Positions 35,552-45,300 of a stretch of DNA of 64,000 nucleotides are shown piece by piece (position 1 is the stretch's first letter; each line of letters starts with the position of its first letter). Below the pieces are notes generated by a model. That model did not search any database. It had not been told where the DNA came from and saw only the letters and a list, made by a program, of their open reading frames with translations. Source of the stretch: UBA1205 sp045534635. GTDB taxonomy: Bacteria; Bacteroidota; Bacteroidia; Bacteroidales; WCHB1-69. The translations under genes were made by a program, and so were the position numbers. The DNA lies in NCBI GenBank assembly GCA_045534635.1, contig JAZSKB010000038.1:1-64000 (forward strand), written 5' to 3'.

Positions 35552-35636
35552 GCTTATTTAAACTTATTTAAAGAATGAAACGTATTATTCAAAAATGAAG
35601 ATTAAAGGTAACAAAAGCATTAAATAAAAAAAGATG

Positions 35637-35912
35637 CTATTCTTCTTCTGTTTTTTCTGCTTTATCAGCGGCTTTGCCAGTAGCTTCGGTTACTATTATG
35701 TTACGACCCTGAACTTCTGTTCCGTTTAACATTTCAATAGCCTTGCGACCGTTTTCTTCTTCCATTTCAACAAATCCATAACCTTTACTTCTTCTATTGA
35801 CTTTGTTGATAATTACTCTCGCTGCTGTTACTTCTCCATAGGGTTTGAACAACTCTTCTAAATCTTTTCCTTTTCTTAATGCAAAAGGAAGGTTTCCAAT
35901 AAAAATATTCAT
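35637..35912 (-). CDS. RRM-domain RNA-binding protein
   Basis: A 91-residue single RNA-recognition motif: RNP2 is NIFIGNLPF at residues 2-10 and RNP1 is KGYGFVEM at about 43-50. A short Lys/Glu-rich tail follows. In Bacteroidota these small RRM proteins are abundant and act as RNA chaperones or post-transcriptional regulators. A TACCTTTG -7 box lies 26 nt upstream. Confidence 0.95.
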   Translation of the reverse strand: MNIFIGNLPFALRKGKDLEELFKPYGEVTAARVIINKVNRRSKGYGFVEMEEENGRKAIEMLNGTEVQGRNIIVTEATGKAADKAEKTEEE

Positions 35913-35937
35913 CTTTTTATTATTTTTTAAGTGATAT

Positions 35938-35945
35938 GCAAAGGT
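35938..35945 (-). promoter_or_regulatory. -7 box of the RRM gene
   Basis: TACCTTTG on the minus strand, 26 nt before the ATG at 35912. Confidence 0.6.
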
Positions 35946-35985
35946 AACATTTTTTTTTATAAAAATAAAAAAAATGATTATTTTT

Positions 35986-36567
35986 TTACAGACGTTGTTC
36001 TATTTCGTTCCAATTGATTATTTGCCAAAGTGCTTTCAAATGGTCTGCTCTACGATTTTGATAATCAATATAATACGCGTGTTCCCATACATCAAAAGTT
36101 AGAAGGGGTTTCAAACCTTTTTGTATAGGATTGGAAGCGTTGGTTTCTTGAGTAATAATCAATTTTTCATTTGTGTCAACAGAAAGCCATACCCAACCAG
36201 AGCCGAACAGAGTAACACCTTTATTGACAAATTCTGTTTGAAATGCTTCAAAAGAACCAAATTGTTCAATGAACATTTTTTCAAGTCGTTTTGTTGGTTT
36301 GTTATTTGTTTTTGGGGCTTGAAATTGAGCAAAATAGAGATTATGATTCAATATTTGTCCAGCATTGTTAAGCATACCTGCTTCGGCTTTCATTACAATA
36401 TCATGCAAAGTCATATTTGCAAAAGGTGTTCCTTCTATTGAAGAAATTAAATTATTAACGTAAGTTTGTAAGTGTTTGCCATAGTGGAAATTAATGGTTT
36501 GCTCGGAAATAATAGGTTCTAACGCTTTTGTAGAATAAGGCAAGGTAATTGATTTTAGTGTATTCAT
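35986..36567 (-). CDS. sodB: Superoxide dismutase, iron or cambialistic type
   Basis: The enzyme dismutates superoxide in the cytoplasm. The 193-residue protein (start at the ATG at 36567; the longer frame upstream is low-complexity) has metal ligands His28, His75, Asp159 and His163, the last two in FDVWEHAYYIDY. The second-sphere Gln71 in NNAGQILNH stands where iron enzymes carry it, whereas Mn enzymes have Gly there; Bacteroidota homologues are often cambialistic. A TACTTTTG -7 box lies 26 nt upstream. Confidence 0.93.
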   Translation of the reverse strand: MNTLKSITLPYSTKALEPIISEQTINFHYGKHLQTYVNNLISSIEGTPFANMTLHDIVMKAEAGMLNNAGQILNHNLYFAQFQAPKTNNKPTKRLEKMFIEQFGSFEAFQTEFVNKGVTLFGSGWVWLSVDTNEKLIITQETNASNPIQKGLKPLLTFDVWEHAYYIDYQNRRADHLKALWQIINWNEIEQRL

Positions 36568-36592
36568 AATATTAAGTTTTAAAGTTATTTTG

Positions 36593-36600
36593 CAAAAGTA
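36593..36600 (-). promoter_or_regulatory. -7 box of the superoxide dismutase gene
   Basis: TACTTTTG on the minus strand, 26 nt before the ATG at 36567. Confidence 0.55.
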
Positions 36601-36694
36601 GTTTTTTTTTAGAAATAAAAAAGAAAAAAAATTTTTTTTTATAAAAAAATGAATACTATTTTTTGAAAATCTAAATTTTTGTAAAAAAAAATTA

Positions 36695-36702
36695 TACATT
36701 TG
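36695..36702 (+). promoter_or_regulatory. -7 box of the 36789-39677 gene cluster
   Basis: TACATTTG, leading to a leader of about 80 nt before the ATG at 36789. The leader is A/T-rich without a stable hairpin that I can see. Confidence 0.5.
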
Positions 36703-36788
36703 CAAGTTGAAATAAAGAAAGTTTTTTTTAAGAAAATTTAGATAAAAATAGTTAAAGAATAAAAAAGTAAAACTAATAAAAAGTAAGT

Positions 36789-37463
36789 ATGAAAGGTCCA
36801 AAGTACATTATTATTCAGGGAGTTCTAATTTTAGGTATTATTGTGGTTTCTGTATTGATATATCGTTCTATAATGCGACCACAGAAGTTTAACAATATTT
36901 ACGAAGCAAGAAAAGCAGAAGTAGTTGTTAAATTAAAGGATATTCGTTCATTGCAAGCCTATTACAAAACAGAAAAAGGTTCTTATGCTCAATCTTTTGA
37001 ACAATTGCGTGATTTTTGGAATAATGGAACAATGACAGTAGTTGTCAAAGAAGGCAACGTTCCAGATACGCTAACAGAGGCAGAGGCTTTGAAAATAGGT
37101 ATCATCAAAAGGGATACTGTTATTGTAAACGCAAAAACCGAAATGTTGAAAACTTTACCAGATTTGGATATTGATAAGTTTGACATTATCCCATTTTCTG
37201 ATGGTGAACGTTTCCATATAGCAGCAGATACCATCAAACGTTCAAATATTCCTGTATGTGTTTACGAAGTAAGAGCAGAGAAAAAACAATATTTGAAAAA
37301 TTTGGACAATGACCCACGCGTAAAAAATGCTTTTATGGGAACATTGCTTTATTCTGGTTTGCAAGAGGAATTTTTAGGTCCAAATTTTGATTTTAAAGAC
37401 AATATCAAAGATATTATATTAGGTTCTCTTACAGAGCCTTCCACAGACGGTAATTGGGAATAA
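36789..37463 (+). CDS. Single-pass membrane protein of unknown function
   Basis: A 224-residue protein with one N-terminal membrane helix (about residues 8-26) and a Lys/Arg-rich start. After it, IYEARKAEVVVKLKDIRSLQAYYKTEKGSYAQSFEQLRDFW resembles the pilin-like periplasmic helix with a following small domain, found next to DUF3822 and rsmD in many Bacteroidota. No enzyme motif. It leaves 1 bp to the DUF3822 gene and is thus in one operon with it. Confidence 0.75.
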   Translation: MKGPKYIIIQGVLILGIIVVSVLIYRSIMRPQKFNNIYEARKAEVVVKLKDIRSLQAYYKTEKGSYAQSFEQLRDFWNNGTMTVVVKEGNVPDTLTEAEALKIGIIKRDTVIVNAKTEMLKTLPDLDIDKFDIIPFSDGERFHIAADTIKRSNIPVCVYEVRAEKKQYLKNLDNDPRVKNAFMGTLLYSGLQEEFLGPNFDFKDNIKDIILGSLTEPSTDGNWE

Positions 37464-37464
37464 T

Positions 37465-38262
37465 ATGCCAAATGTTTCTTCTAATTTGCTATACGAGTAC
37501 ACAGCAATAAAAACTGACCAAAAACCAACAAAGAAAATAATTCGTTTGTCGGTAGATAGTTTTTGTATTGCTTTGCTTTGTCAAGAGCAAATTTTAACAT
37601 TGAAACATTATGGTTTTATGTCTCAACAAATGTCTTTTGCAGAAAAAATCAATGCCATTCTTGCTGTTGATGAGCAGTACAATGGCATTGATGATTTTAT
37701 TTTTTCTTATCATACCTATGCCAATATACAAATTCCTCAAAAAGTATATACTTCGCAAATGTGTTTACCTGCAATGCAATTGTTGCTCAATGAGGCAGAT
37801 AAATATGAATTTATAGAAGAAAATGTAGTAAATTTTGATTTGGTAAATGTTTCTGCATGGGAAAAAGATTTATTATCTACTATCAAAGAAGTTTTTCCAA
37901 ATTATAAATTACAATCGCTTTCTTCTACATTGTTACATTTGCTTTATTCGCTCAAAGGCAATACTTTGCTTTTTATTGATAGCAACAAATTAACAATATT
38001 GGCAAAAAAAGGAAATAATTTATTGGGAATGAATACTTTTATGTTTCAAAATGAAACCGATGCTTGTTATTATACGTTGGCTTTTTTGCGTAAAATGTTT
38101 GTAAATATATCGGAAGTAGAATTGTTTTTATGTGGCAATTTTAGTCATTCTTCTCCAATATATACAGCATTGCAACGATATTTTCCGAATATGCAATCTT
38201 GGCAATCTTCTCAAAAAATATTTGATTTGGAATATCGTTATTGTGATATATTAACATATTGA
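37465..38262 (+). CDS. DUF3822-family protein
   Basis: The 265-residue protein has the family opening RLSVDSFCIALL and an actin/hexokinase-like body with FIDSNKLTILAKKG and NTFMFQNETDACYYTLAFL. DUF3822 is limited to Bacteroidota and its function is unknown. The gene lies upstream of rsmD with a 2-nt gap between the stop and the rsmD start, which is a conserved pairing in the phylum. Confidence 0.8.
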   Translation: MPNVSSNLLYEYTAIKTDQKPTKKIIRLSVDSFCIALLCQEQILTLKHYGFMSQQMSFAEKINAILAVDEQYNGIDDFIFSYHTYANIQIPQKVYTSQMCLPAMQLLLNEADKYEFIEENVVNFDLVNVSAWEKDLLSTIKEVFPNYKLQSLSSTLLHLLYSLKGNTLLFIDSNKLTILAKKGNNLLGMNTFMFQNETDACYYTLAFLRKMFVNISEVELFLCGNFSHSSPIYTALQRYFPNMQSWQSSQKIFDLEYRYCDILTY

Positions 38263-38264
38263 TT

Positions 38265-38804
38265 ATGAGAATTATTAGTGGAAATCGGAGAGGAAAAAAA
38301 ATTGTTGCTCCTAAAAATTTACCGGTGCGACCAACAACCGATTTTGCCAAAGAAAGTTTGTTTAATATTTTAAACAATTATTTCAATTTAGATGCAATTC
38401 GTGTTTTAGATTTATTTGCAGGAACAGGAAATATAAGTTATGAATTTGCCGCAAGAGGAGCAGAAAATGTTGTTTCTATAGATAATTCGGAGGCTTGTAC
38501 CAATTTCATTAGAAGAACTGCTAATAGTCTTCAATTTGACAATATCAATGTTTTTAATGTTGATGCGGTTGCATTTTTAAAGACTTGTAAAATGCAATTT
38601 AATGTTATTTTTGCAGACCCTCCGTACGATTGGAATGGTTATCATTCTATTCCTGAATTGGTTTTCAACAATAATTTGTTGTTGCCTGATGGTTTTTTGG
38701 TGATAGAACATTCTGAACAAATTTCGTTCAAAGATTATCAAAAATTTTATCAACAGCGAAACTATGGAAAAGTTAATTTTTCCATATTTGCAGAAAATTT
38801 GTAG
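38265..38804 (+). CDS. rsmD: 16S rRNA (guanine966-N2)-methyltransferase RsmD
   Basis: This 179-residue SAM-dependent enzyme methylates G966 of 16S rRNA. MRIISGNRRGKKI is the family N-terminus, VLDLFAGTGNISYEFAARGA the SAM loop, and FADPPY the catalytic (D/N)PPY motif. I use the ATG at 38265; a TTG six bases earlier is in frame. Confidence 0.95.
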   Translation: MRIISGNRRGKKIVAPKNLPVRPTTDFAKESLFNILNNYFNLDAIRVLDLFAGTGNISYEFAARGAENVVSIDNSEACTNFIRRTANSLQFDNINVFNVDAVAFLKTCKMQFNVIFADPPYDWNGYHSIPELVFNNNLLLPDGFLVIEHSEQISFKDYQKFYQQRNYGKVNFSIFAENL

Positions 38805-38807
38805 AGT

Positions 38808-39677
38808 ATGATTAAATCAATGACAGGCTTTGGTAGCGTAGTTTGCCGTTATGGCAATCGCTCTTACAATATAGAAATTCGGTCTATAAATTCCAAATCT
38901 TTGGATATTAATACAAAAATACCTGCTGAATTTAAAGAAAAAGAATTGGAGATTCGTACAAAAATAGCCCAATTGTTGGAAAGAGGAAAAATTGATGTTG
39001 TTTTTACAATGGAACAAGGTTTTGATACTTCCATTACCTTAGATGCCAATGCGGTAAAAATACATTATACTGAACTAAAGGAAATTGCAGATTCTCTGAA
39101 CATTAAATACCATGATTCAGAACTTTTTTCTATGGCTTTGCATATTGGTGATGCATTGATTCCTAAAAAAGATGTTTTTTCGGAAGAAGATTATCTTAAT
39201 GTATTGAAGCATATCGAAATCGCTTGTTTATCAGTAAACAAAAGCAGAATTGAAGAAGGCAAAGCATTGGAAAAAGATTTTATTTTACGGATATCTCTTA
39301 TTGAAAAATATTTAGAACAAATCGAACCAATAGAATCTATTAGAATCAATAATATTAAAGAACGTTTGCAAAAACAATTGGCAGCAATTGATGTCAATTT
39401 CGACCAAAATCGTTTTGAACAAGAATTGATATTTTATCTTGAAAAATTTGATTTCACTGAAGAAAAAATTCGGTTACGAAAACATTGCAATTATTTCAAA
39501 GAAACAATGACCGAAGAAATTCAAAATGGGAAAAAATTGGCTTTTATTTCTCAAGAAATTGGACGAGAAATCAATACTTTAGGTTCTAAAGCCTCTGATG
39601 CAGAAATTCAAAAATTGGTAGTGCAAATGAAAGATGAGTTAGAAAAAATTAAAGAACAATTGGCTAATGTTTTATAA
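38808..39677 (+). CDS. YicC-family endoribonuclease
   Basis: The 289-residue protein has the family N-terminus IKSMTGFGSVVCRYGNRSYNIEIRSINSK, the central LLERGKIDV block and the C-terminal GREINTLGSKASDAEIQKLVVQMKDELEKIKEQ block. YicC acts as an endoribonuclease that targets small RNAs in Escherichia coli. It overlaps the next gene by 11 bp. Confidence 0.93.
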   Translation: MIKSMTGFGSVVCRYGNRSYNIEIRSINSKSLDINTKIPAEFKEKELEIRTKIAQLLERGKIDVVFTMEQGFDTSITLDANAVKIHYTELKEIADSLNIKYHDSELFSMALHIGDALIPKKDVFSEEDYLNVLKHIEIACLSVNKSRIEEGKALEKDFILRISLIEKYLEQIEPIESIRINNIKERLQKQLAAIDVNFDQNRFEQELIFYLEKFDFTEEKIRLRKHCNYFKETMTEEIQNGKKLAFISQEIGREINTLGSKASDAEIQKLVVQMKDELEKIKEQLANVL

Positions 39678-40677
39678 AAAATCGAGTTTTGCGATAGCGT
39701 TTGTTTTATTTTTGTTCGTTTTCAATGCTGTTTTTGCTCAAGATTTGGATTCGTTGAATAATAAAAAAAATGTGAAAAGCATTCATGCCCAGATGCTAAT
39801 TCCCTCCAATATTGTACAAAAAAAAGGAAAAATTATCTCATTTGATACCATTGCTCTAAAAGAAAACATTATTTATTATTACGATACAATGGGTAATCTT
39901 CTTTCTGATTTTCGTTATTCAAAAGATGGAAAACCTATAGAAGGTTACAATTATACTTATAATGCTAAAAATCAACTATTAGAAAAACGGCGAACTTTCA
40001 ATCAAACATTATATGGCGGGAAAACTATCTATTCATATAAAAACAACGGAACTCTTTTGTATTCAACTATTTATGATGCTGATAACAATGTATATCGTTA
40101 TATAGGATATGTTTATGAAGACAATCGTTTAATTAAAGAAGAAATTTTCAATTCGGCAAGAATCGTTATTGCTAATCAAGAATTTAAATATGATGAAAAT
40201 GGACGTATAATAGAATTCATTAATAATGACTTTTATAAAAAAGATAAAAATTATTCTTATAAACAATTTTACAAAGATAGTTTGTTGATACGAAAAGAAT
40301 ATTTTGGAGCAGATGGAGAATTGCTTCTATTCTGGATATATCTTTACGATGAAAAAAATCGTTTGATAGAAGAAAAACAATACGATTATGAAGAAACTAT
40401 GCTTACCGCAGAATACAAAACCTACGATAAAATAGGAAATATGATTGTAAATCATCGAATTGATACTCAAATTTCCAAACGAATGAAAATGGTTTATACA
40501 TATTGGTCAGATGGTAACTACAAATCTTTGAAAGTTTATATTGATGATTCTAAACGACCACAATACTACAAAGAATGTTTTTACGATGAACGTGGCAATT
40601 GGATTTTATGGAAAGAAAGCGATAATAACAAGAAAATTATTGCTATTGGTTGTCGTTCTATTGAATATTTTGACTAA
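39667..40677 (+). CDS. Secreted protein with YD-like repeats
   Basis: The 336-residue protein has a signal peptide (to FNAVFAQ, about residue 25). The body consists of degenerate short repeats with Tyr and Asp at fixed places (YYYDTMGNLLSDFRYSKDGK, YTYNAKNQLLEKR, FKYDENGRIIEFI, YLYDEKNRLIEEKQYDY), which are the MORN/YD type also seen in Rhs proteins, so a beta-sheet scaffold is likely. No enzyme motif. It begins within yicC, 11 bp before its stop. Function unknown. Confidence 0.75.
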   Translation: MFYKKSSFAIAFVLFLFVFNAVFAQDLDSLNNKKNVKSIHAQMLIPSNIVQKKGKIISFDTIALKENIIYYYDTMGNLLSDFRYSKDGKPIEGYNYTYNAKNQLLEKRRTFNQTLYGGKTIYSYKNNGTLLYSTIYDADNNVYRYIGYVYEDNRLIKEEIFNSARIVIANQEFKYDENGRIIEFINNDFYKKDKNYSYKQFYKDSLLIRKEYFGADGELLLFWIYLYDEKNRLIEEKQYDYEETMLTAEYKTYDKIGNMIVNHRIDTQISKRMKMVYTYWSDGNYKSLKVYIDDSKRPQYYKECFYDERGNWILWKESDNNKKIIAIGCRSIEYFD

Positions 40678-40798
40678 TTTTTCCATAGAATAACAGATTT
40701 TTTAATTTTTAACTAGTTTTTAATAAAGATTTTACAACTAAAAATGACGGTTGATAAATTTTTTTTGAAAAAATTGTCAATGGTATGTTTTTTTTTTA

Positions 40799-40806
40799 TA
40801 CTTTTG
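40799..40806 (+). promoter_or_regulatory. -7 box of tRNA-Cys
   Basis: TACTTTTG, 14 nt before the mature tRNA. A TTG at 40774-40776 gives a possible -33 element 22 nt upstream. Confidence 0.6.
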
Positions 40807-40819
40807 CAAATCATTAGAA

Positions 40820-40890
40820 GGTACCATGGCCGAGGGGCTAGGCAGAAGTCTGCAAAACTTTCTACGGCGGTTCGAATCCGTCTGGTACCT
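40820..40890 (+). tRNA. tRNA-Cys (anticodon GCA)
   Basis: A 71-nt cloverleaf: acceptor GGTACCA/TGGTACC, D arm GCC/GGC, anticodon stem 40845-40849/40857-40861 with a GCA anticodon at 40852-40854, T arm with TTCGAAT loop. The discriminator base is T, the Cys identity element. CCA is not encoded. Confidence 0.95.
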
Positions 40891-40920
40891 CTGGGGAATA
40901 TGGTAAGTGATACTTACTAA

Positions 40921-40950
40921 AAAAAGAGACTGAGTTTCAGTCTCTTTTTT
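40921..40950. terminator. Terminator between tRNA-Cys and rsmE
   Basis: A 13-bp stem (40921-40933, 40937-40949) with a 3-nt loop and a T-run on the plus strand; the A-run on the left serves the minus strand and rsmE. Confidence 0.8.
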
Positions 40951-41664
40951 TTATTGATTGACCATTGCTGTTACTGCACAAGTAAACATTGCTGCTGTTT
41001 CTGTGCGTAATCGCATGGAACCCAAGGTTATTGGCAAAAAACCTTTTGCAAGAGCAAGATTAACTTCTCTTTCTGAAAAATCACCCTCTGGTCCTATTAA
41101 AACTAAAGCCTTTCCATTTTTTTGAAGTGCATCTTTTAATAATATTTTGGGTTGTGAAGTTTCTCCACAATAGGCTATCAATTTGGTACAATTTTCATTA
41201 TCGTATTGGGATAGCAAATTCTCAAAAGGAATATTGCTTTCAAAAGTTGGCAAAAAAGTTCTTAACGATTGTTTCATTGCGGCTACCATTACACGTTTTA
41301 TCCGTTCTGTTTTTAAAAAAGCACGTTCTGAATTTTCACATGTAATTGTATATATGTTGCTTACGCCTATTTCTACCGCTTTTTCAGCAAACCATTCCAT
41401 ACGTTCGGTATTTTTGGTTGGGGCTACTGCTATGTCCAAACTATATGATAATTTACCATAATCAACTATCTCTTCCAATATCGATACTTGACAATATTTT
41501 ATATCTGCAGTAAGAATTTTTGCTTTGTACAAAATACCTTTACCATTGGTTAAAAATATTTCATCGCCAACTTTAAGTCGCAAGGATTTTAAACAATGAA
41601 TTGCTTCTTCTTGTGGTAATACATATTGATTACCAATTATTTCTGGTGCATAAAACAACAACAT
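40951..41664 (-). CDS. rsmE: 16S rRNA (uracil1498-N3)-methyltransferase RsmE
   Basis: The 237-residue SPOUT enzyme methylates U1498 of 16S rRNA. EEAIHCLKSLRLKVGD is the N-terminal PUA-like start, then KNTERMEWFAEKAVEIGV, and the knot motifs LIGPEGDFSEREV and LGSMRLRTETAA. The stop lies right beside the terminator. A TACCTTTG -7 box lies 11 nt upstream of the ATG. Confidence 0.95.
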   Translation of the reverse strand: MLLFYAPEIIGNQYVLPQEEAIHCLKSLRLKVGDEIFLTNGKGILYKAKILTADIKYCQVSILEEIVDYGKLSYSLDIAVAPTKNTERMEWFAEKAVEIGVSNIYTITCENSERAFLKTERIKRVMVAAMKQSLRTFLPTFESNIPFENLLSQYDNENCTKLIAYCGETSQPKILLKDALQKNGKALVLIGPEGDFSEREVNLALAKGFLPITLGSMRLRTETAAMFTCAVTAMVNQ

Positions 41665-41674
41665 CTTTTTTTTG

Positions 41675-41682
41675 CAAAGGTA
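41675..41682 (-). promoter_or_regulatory. -7 box of rsmE
   Basis: TACCTTTG on the minus strand, giving a leader of only a few nucleotides before the ATG at 41664. Confidence 0.6.
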
Positions 41683-41722
41683 ACATTTTTTTATAAAACA
41701 ATAAAAATTACCATCCTATTCT

Positions 41723-41773
41723 GCTGGATTATAAATTCAGCAACTCAACGCAGGCGGATTGCAAATCCTCCTG
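41723..41773. repeat. Pair of REP-like short palindromes
   Basis: Two neighbouring imperfect palindromes: 41723-41741 (arms GCTGGATT and AATTCAGC, 7 of 8 paired) and 41751-41773 (arms CAGGCGGATT and AATCCTCCTG, 9 of 10 paired). They lie in a G+C-richer patch of an otherwise AT-rich gap and resemble dispersed intergenic hairpins of Bacteroidota. No transposase is adjacent. Confidence 0.45.
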
Positions 41774-41871
41774 AACGATAATTCGGTAGAAAAAAAATAA
41801 TCTAAAAATTAAAAATGTATTATATTTTTTTATACTTTTGCATTTTAAAAGTATAAATTAAAAAATACTAT

Positions 41872-41879
41872 TATCTTTG
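41872..41879 (+). promoter_or_regulatory. -7 box of the Rhs locus
   Basis: TATCTTTG, 35 nt before the ATG at 41914. It probably drives the small T9SS gene and the Rhs gene that overlaps its end. Confidence 0.6.
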
Positions 41880-41913
41880 TAAAAAAAAATATTGCATTTA
41901 AATCAACAAGAGT

Positions 41914-42365
41914 ATGAAAAGAATAATTTTTACAATCATCGGTAGTACATTTTTTCTACAAGCCCATTCGCAGACGGTATTACCGAGAGAATACGAATAC
42001 GACAATGCTGGCAATCGTATAGTAAGAAAGGTTATCACATTGTCTTCTATTCAAAATGAAGACAATAATACTGTTGACAAACAAGAAGAAAATACAGCAT
42101 TTACTATCAAGATAATCTTTCGGATATGGATATTTTAATTTATCCGAGTGCGACAAGTTCAGAAGTTAAAATTGTTGTACAAAATGGTAATAATGAGATA
42201 AAAGGACAAGCACAAGTTTACAACTCATTAGGAGTGAAAGTTTTTGAAAAAAACATATTTGGAGAGATTACCCAACTCAATTTCAATGAATTATCAAAAG
42301 GAATTTATTATATAGTTTTACAAATCAACGGAAAAGAAACACAATGGAAAATTATAAAAAAATAA
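41914..42365 (+). pseudogene. Frameshifted small T9SS protein upstream of the Rhs gene
   Basis: Two overlapping frames make one protein. The first (41914-42138) has a signal peptide and one YD-like unit (PREYEYDNAGNRIVRKVI). The second (42126-42365) is a T9SS sorting domain (IYPSATSSEVKI to GIYYIVLQINGK). Reading the second frame back past its ATG gives YYQDNLSDMDILIYPS, matching the LGEM-VKVYPNPT junction of intact homologues. A small indel near 42105-42112 joins them. No slippery heptamer is visible, so a mutation or sequence error is likelier than programmed shifting. It overlaps the start of the Rhs gene by 22 bp. Confidence 0.7.
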
Positions 42366-45300
42366 GTAAAAAATACATTCTTGTATTATTTTGTATTTCA
42401 AGTATTTTAAGTATTCAGGGACAATCATTTGTAGGAACACAAATAGAGGTAAACAACACCGACCAAGGCGGATTACAATGTCGGATACCATTGTCTTTGC
42501 CTTCTGGAGGAGCGGGATTAACCCCAGAATTGTCAATTGTTTACAATAGTCAATCACATAGTGGTATTATTGGTAATGGTTGGGATTTAGGTGGTTTGTC
42601 GGCAATAGTTCGCACTCCCAAAAACCTATATTACGATGGAAAAATTTCGGCTATCACTTTAGATACTTTCGACAGATTTTCGTTAGATGGTCAACGTTTG
42701 CTTGTCACCAATAAAAAACAATATGGAAACGAAAGTTGTATTTACGGAACAGAAGAAGAAAGTTTTGTAAGAATTACTTCCAAAAATTATAGTTACCATG
42801 TACCACAATATTTTATAGCAACAATGGACAATGGCAACGTTGCAAGATACCAAGCCTCTGAAATGAATGCCAAATTACATTGGTACATAGATAGTTTAGC
42901 CGATAAAAATGGCAATTACATTCGTTATCATTTCAAATCAGAAAACAACTTTTTACGAATAGATTCCATTGCTTATACGGGCAATCATTTTGCGGGAATA
43001 AAACCATACAATAAAATAGAATTCTTATACGATACTTGCCTCAATTTCAACAACATACGTTATGTTGCTCAAATGGAAATTATTCAAAGATTTCTTTTAA
43101 AAGAAATTGTTGTCAAAAGTCAAGGCGAAATTGTTCGCAGGTATCAACTTAAATATGAAAACTTTAACAATTCATTTCCGCGTTTGATTCAAGTATTAGA
43201 AATAGGAAGCGACAATAAACCTTTTAAACCAATAAAATTAGAATATCTTTATAATAATTCAGAATTTCAACAATGGGAAGATGAAGGATTTAAAATCACC
43301 TCACCAGTACAACGGCTTATGTGTGGTAATTTTTATAGTAGCGACACTACAACATTTATTCGAGCAAGATTGTACGAAGGCAAAATTCTCTACGGCGATA
43401 AAAACGAAAAAGGCGGTATTATTGGACCATGGAGACATCCTGCTGGAGGCAATTATTTAGCGGTAACATTCAATGCTTTTACTTGTGATATTGATGCCAA
43501 TCATTCCGATGAAATTTTGTTTAATGTCGCCATTAGCACAAAAAATAATTCTATTTACGACAAAGGAATGGTTTATTGGTGTCGATATGAGAACAATGGA
43601 GGAAAATACCAATGGACTGCCCGACAACTTCAAGAAAATACAAATCCTAACCAAGTTGTTTTTGGTAATTTCGATGATAATCCTCTACTTGATTATATTT
43701 TTGTTAAAGATGGTAAATTATACGTACATCCTAATTTTTGTGATAGTAGATATACGGCAAGTGCTACCACTATATCCATCAGTGAATATGAAAAATTAGA
43801 ATCTGTGGACATCAATGGTGATGGTGTTTTAGAATTGATGGTCATTCCCCCTTCAAATGGAGGACGCGTTTATAAAAATGCCAATTCTGTAAATATTAAT
43901 TTTCAGATTTTAAATTGTAATATTCCTAATCTTTTTTTTAATCGAGACTATAGGTTTCATGTTTACTTTGGTGATGTCAATGGTGATGGTATTTCTGATA
44001 TGATAAGACCTCTTCCAAAAAGAAACTGGATACCAGAAGACACTATTTTTTGGAGTGTCAATCTTGGAACGGGAAATGGATTTTCTTCTGTTGTATATTC
44101 CTCTTCTATAAGATTTTACCCAACTCATTCAGAATCAACATCTTTACAATTGCTTGACCTCAACGGAGACGGTTGCGATGATTTTATTGTTGGCTCTGAT
44201 ATTAAGGGACTTAACTCTTATACTGCCATTTCTGCATATATCAGCAATAGTTTTTGCCTTACTAATATGATGTTACGAGAATTTCACACTACACAAATTA
44301 TGAACTCTACTTTCAATCTTATTGCCAAAGATAATATGATGAATGTACCTTATTGTTACACAGATATTAATAACGATGGCATTGTTGATTTTACTTGTGT
44401 TCACTATAAAGAAGGACATCTTATCGGTGTTATTTCCAAAAAATATCCAATGACTTTACTCAATAAAATTACGGATACTTGGGGAAATATTTACACCATT
44501 ACTTATGAACACAAAAATCTCAGACCTGCTTTTAATGGAAAAGTCAACAAAATTCATCACGGACAAAAAACAAATGTCGTTTTGCTCAAAAATATCAAAC
44601 TAACAAAAAATGACGAAGCGAAAACCATTATCTTTAATAAACATTTCACTTACAATTCTTCTGTTTATAACTATAATAAACGTGCATTTTTAGGTTTTCT
44701 TAATATTCAAACGATAGATACTATACAAGCATACCAAGAAATTTCTACTTACGAATACAATTCTTCTTTTCAACGAGTTTTACCAAAAACATACAGAAAA
44801 ACGGCTATTGCTTCGGAAAACATTCTCAATAACAATATTATACACAATTACACTTATACTAATGCAATTCAAGGGCTTACCAATGGATTGACAAAAACAT
44901 ATCAATCGGCTATCAATCTAATAGATAATGGAATAAGTAAAACAATGACGACTTCTATTGATATTTCTTCTGGAAGAATTTCAAAAACAACTTCTGCGTA
45001 CAATGGACAATGGAAAGAAGAAACTTCTTTTACATACGGAGAAGCCGCACTTGCTGACGGTAGAAAATTGACAAAAGTTGTTCAAGAAAGACATTGGAAA
45101 CAAATCGCAAACACATTGGAAAACAATTATTTAAAAGACACAACCTTTTATATTTACAACAATGGTGACCCTATTGTTGTACAAACTCGACAAGATGGAC
45201 AAATGTTCACCACACGTTTCGATTACGATTTTACTTTTGGCGTATTAAAAAGCAAATCTATCGGTTCTACTACGTCAAAATCAGAATTTTACGATTACGA

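Noticed and set aside
36568..36801. N-terminal extension of the superoxide dismutase with 78 further residues
   Set aside because: The extension is Phe/Lys/Asn-rich low-complexity sequence, includes the -7 box, and is unlike any superoxide dismutase leader.
42095..42140. Programmed ribosomal frameshift joining the two parts of the small T9SS gene
   Set aside because: There is no X-XXY-YYZ heptamer and no downstream stem or pseudoknot that I can see; an indel is simpler.
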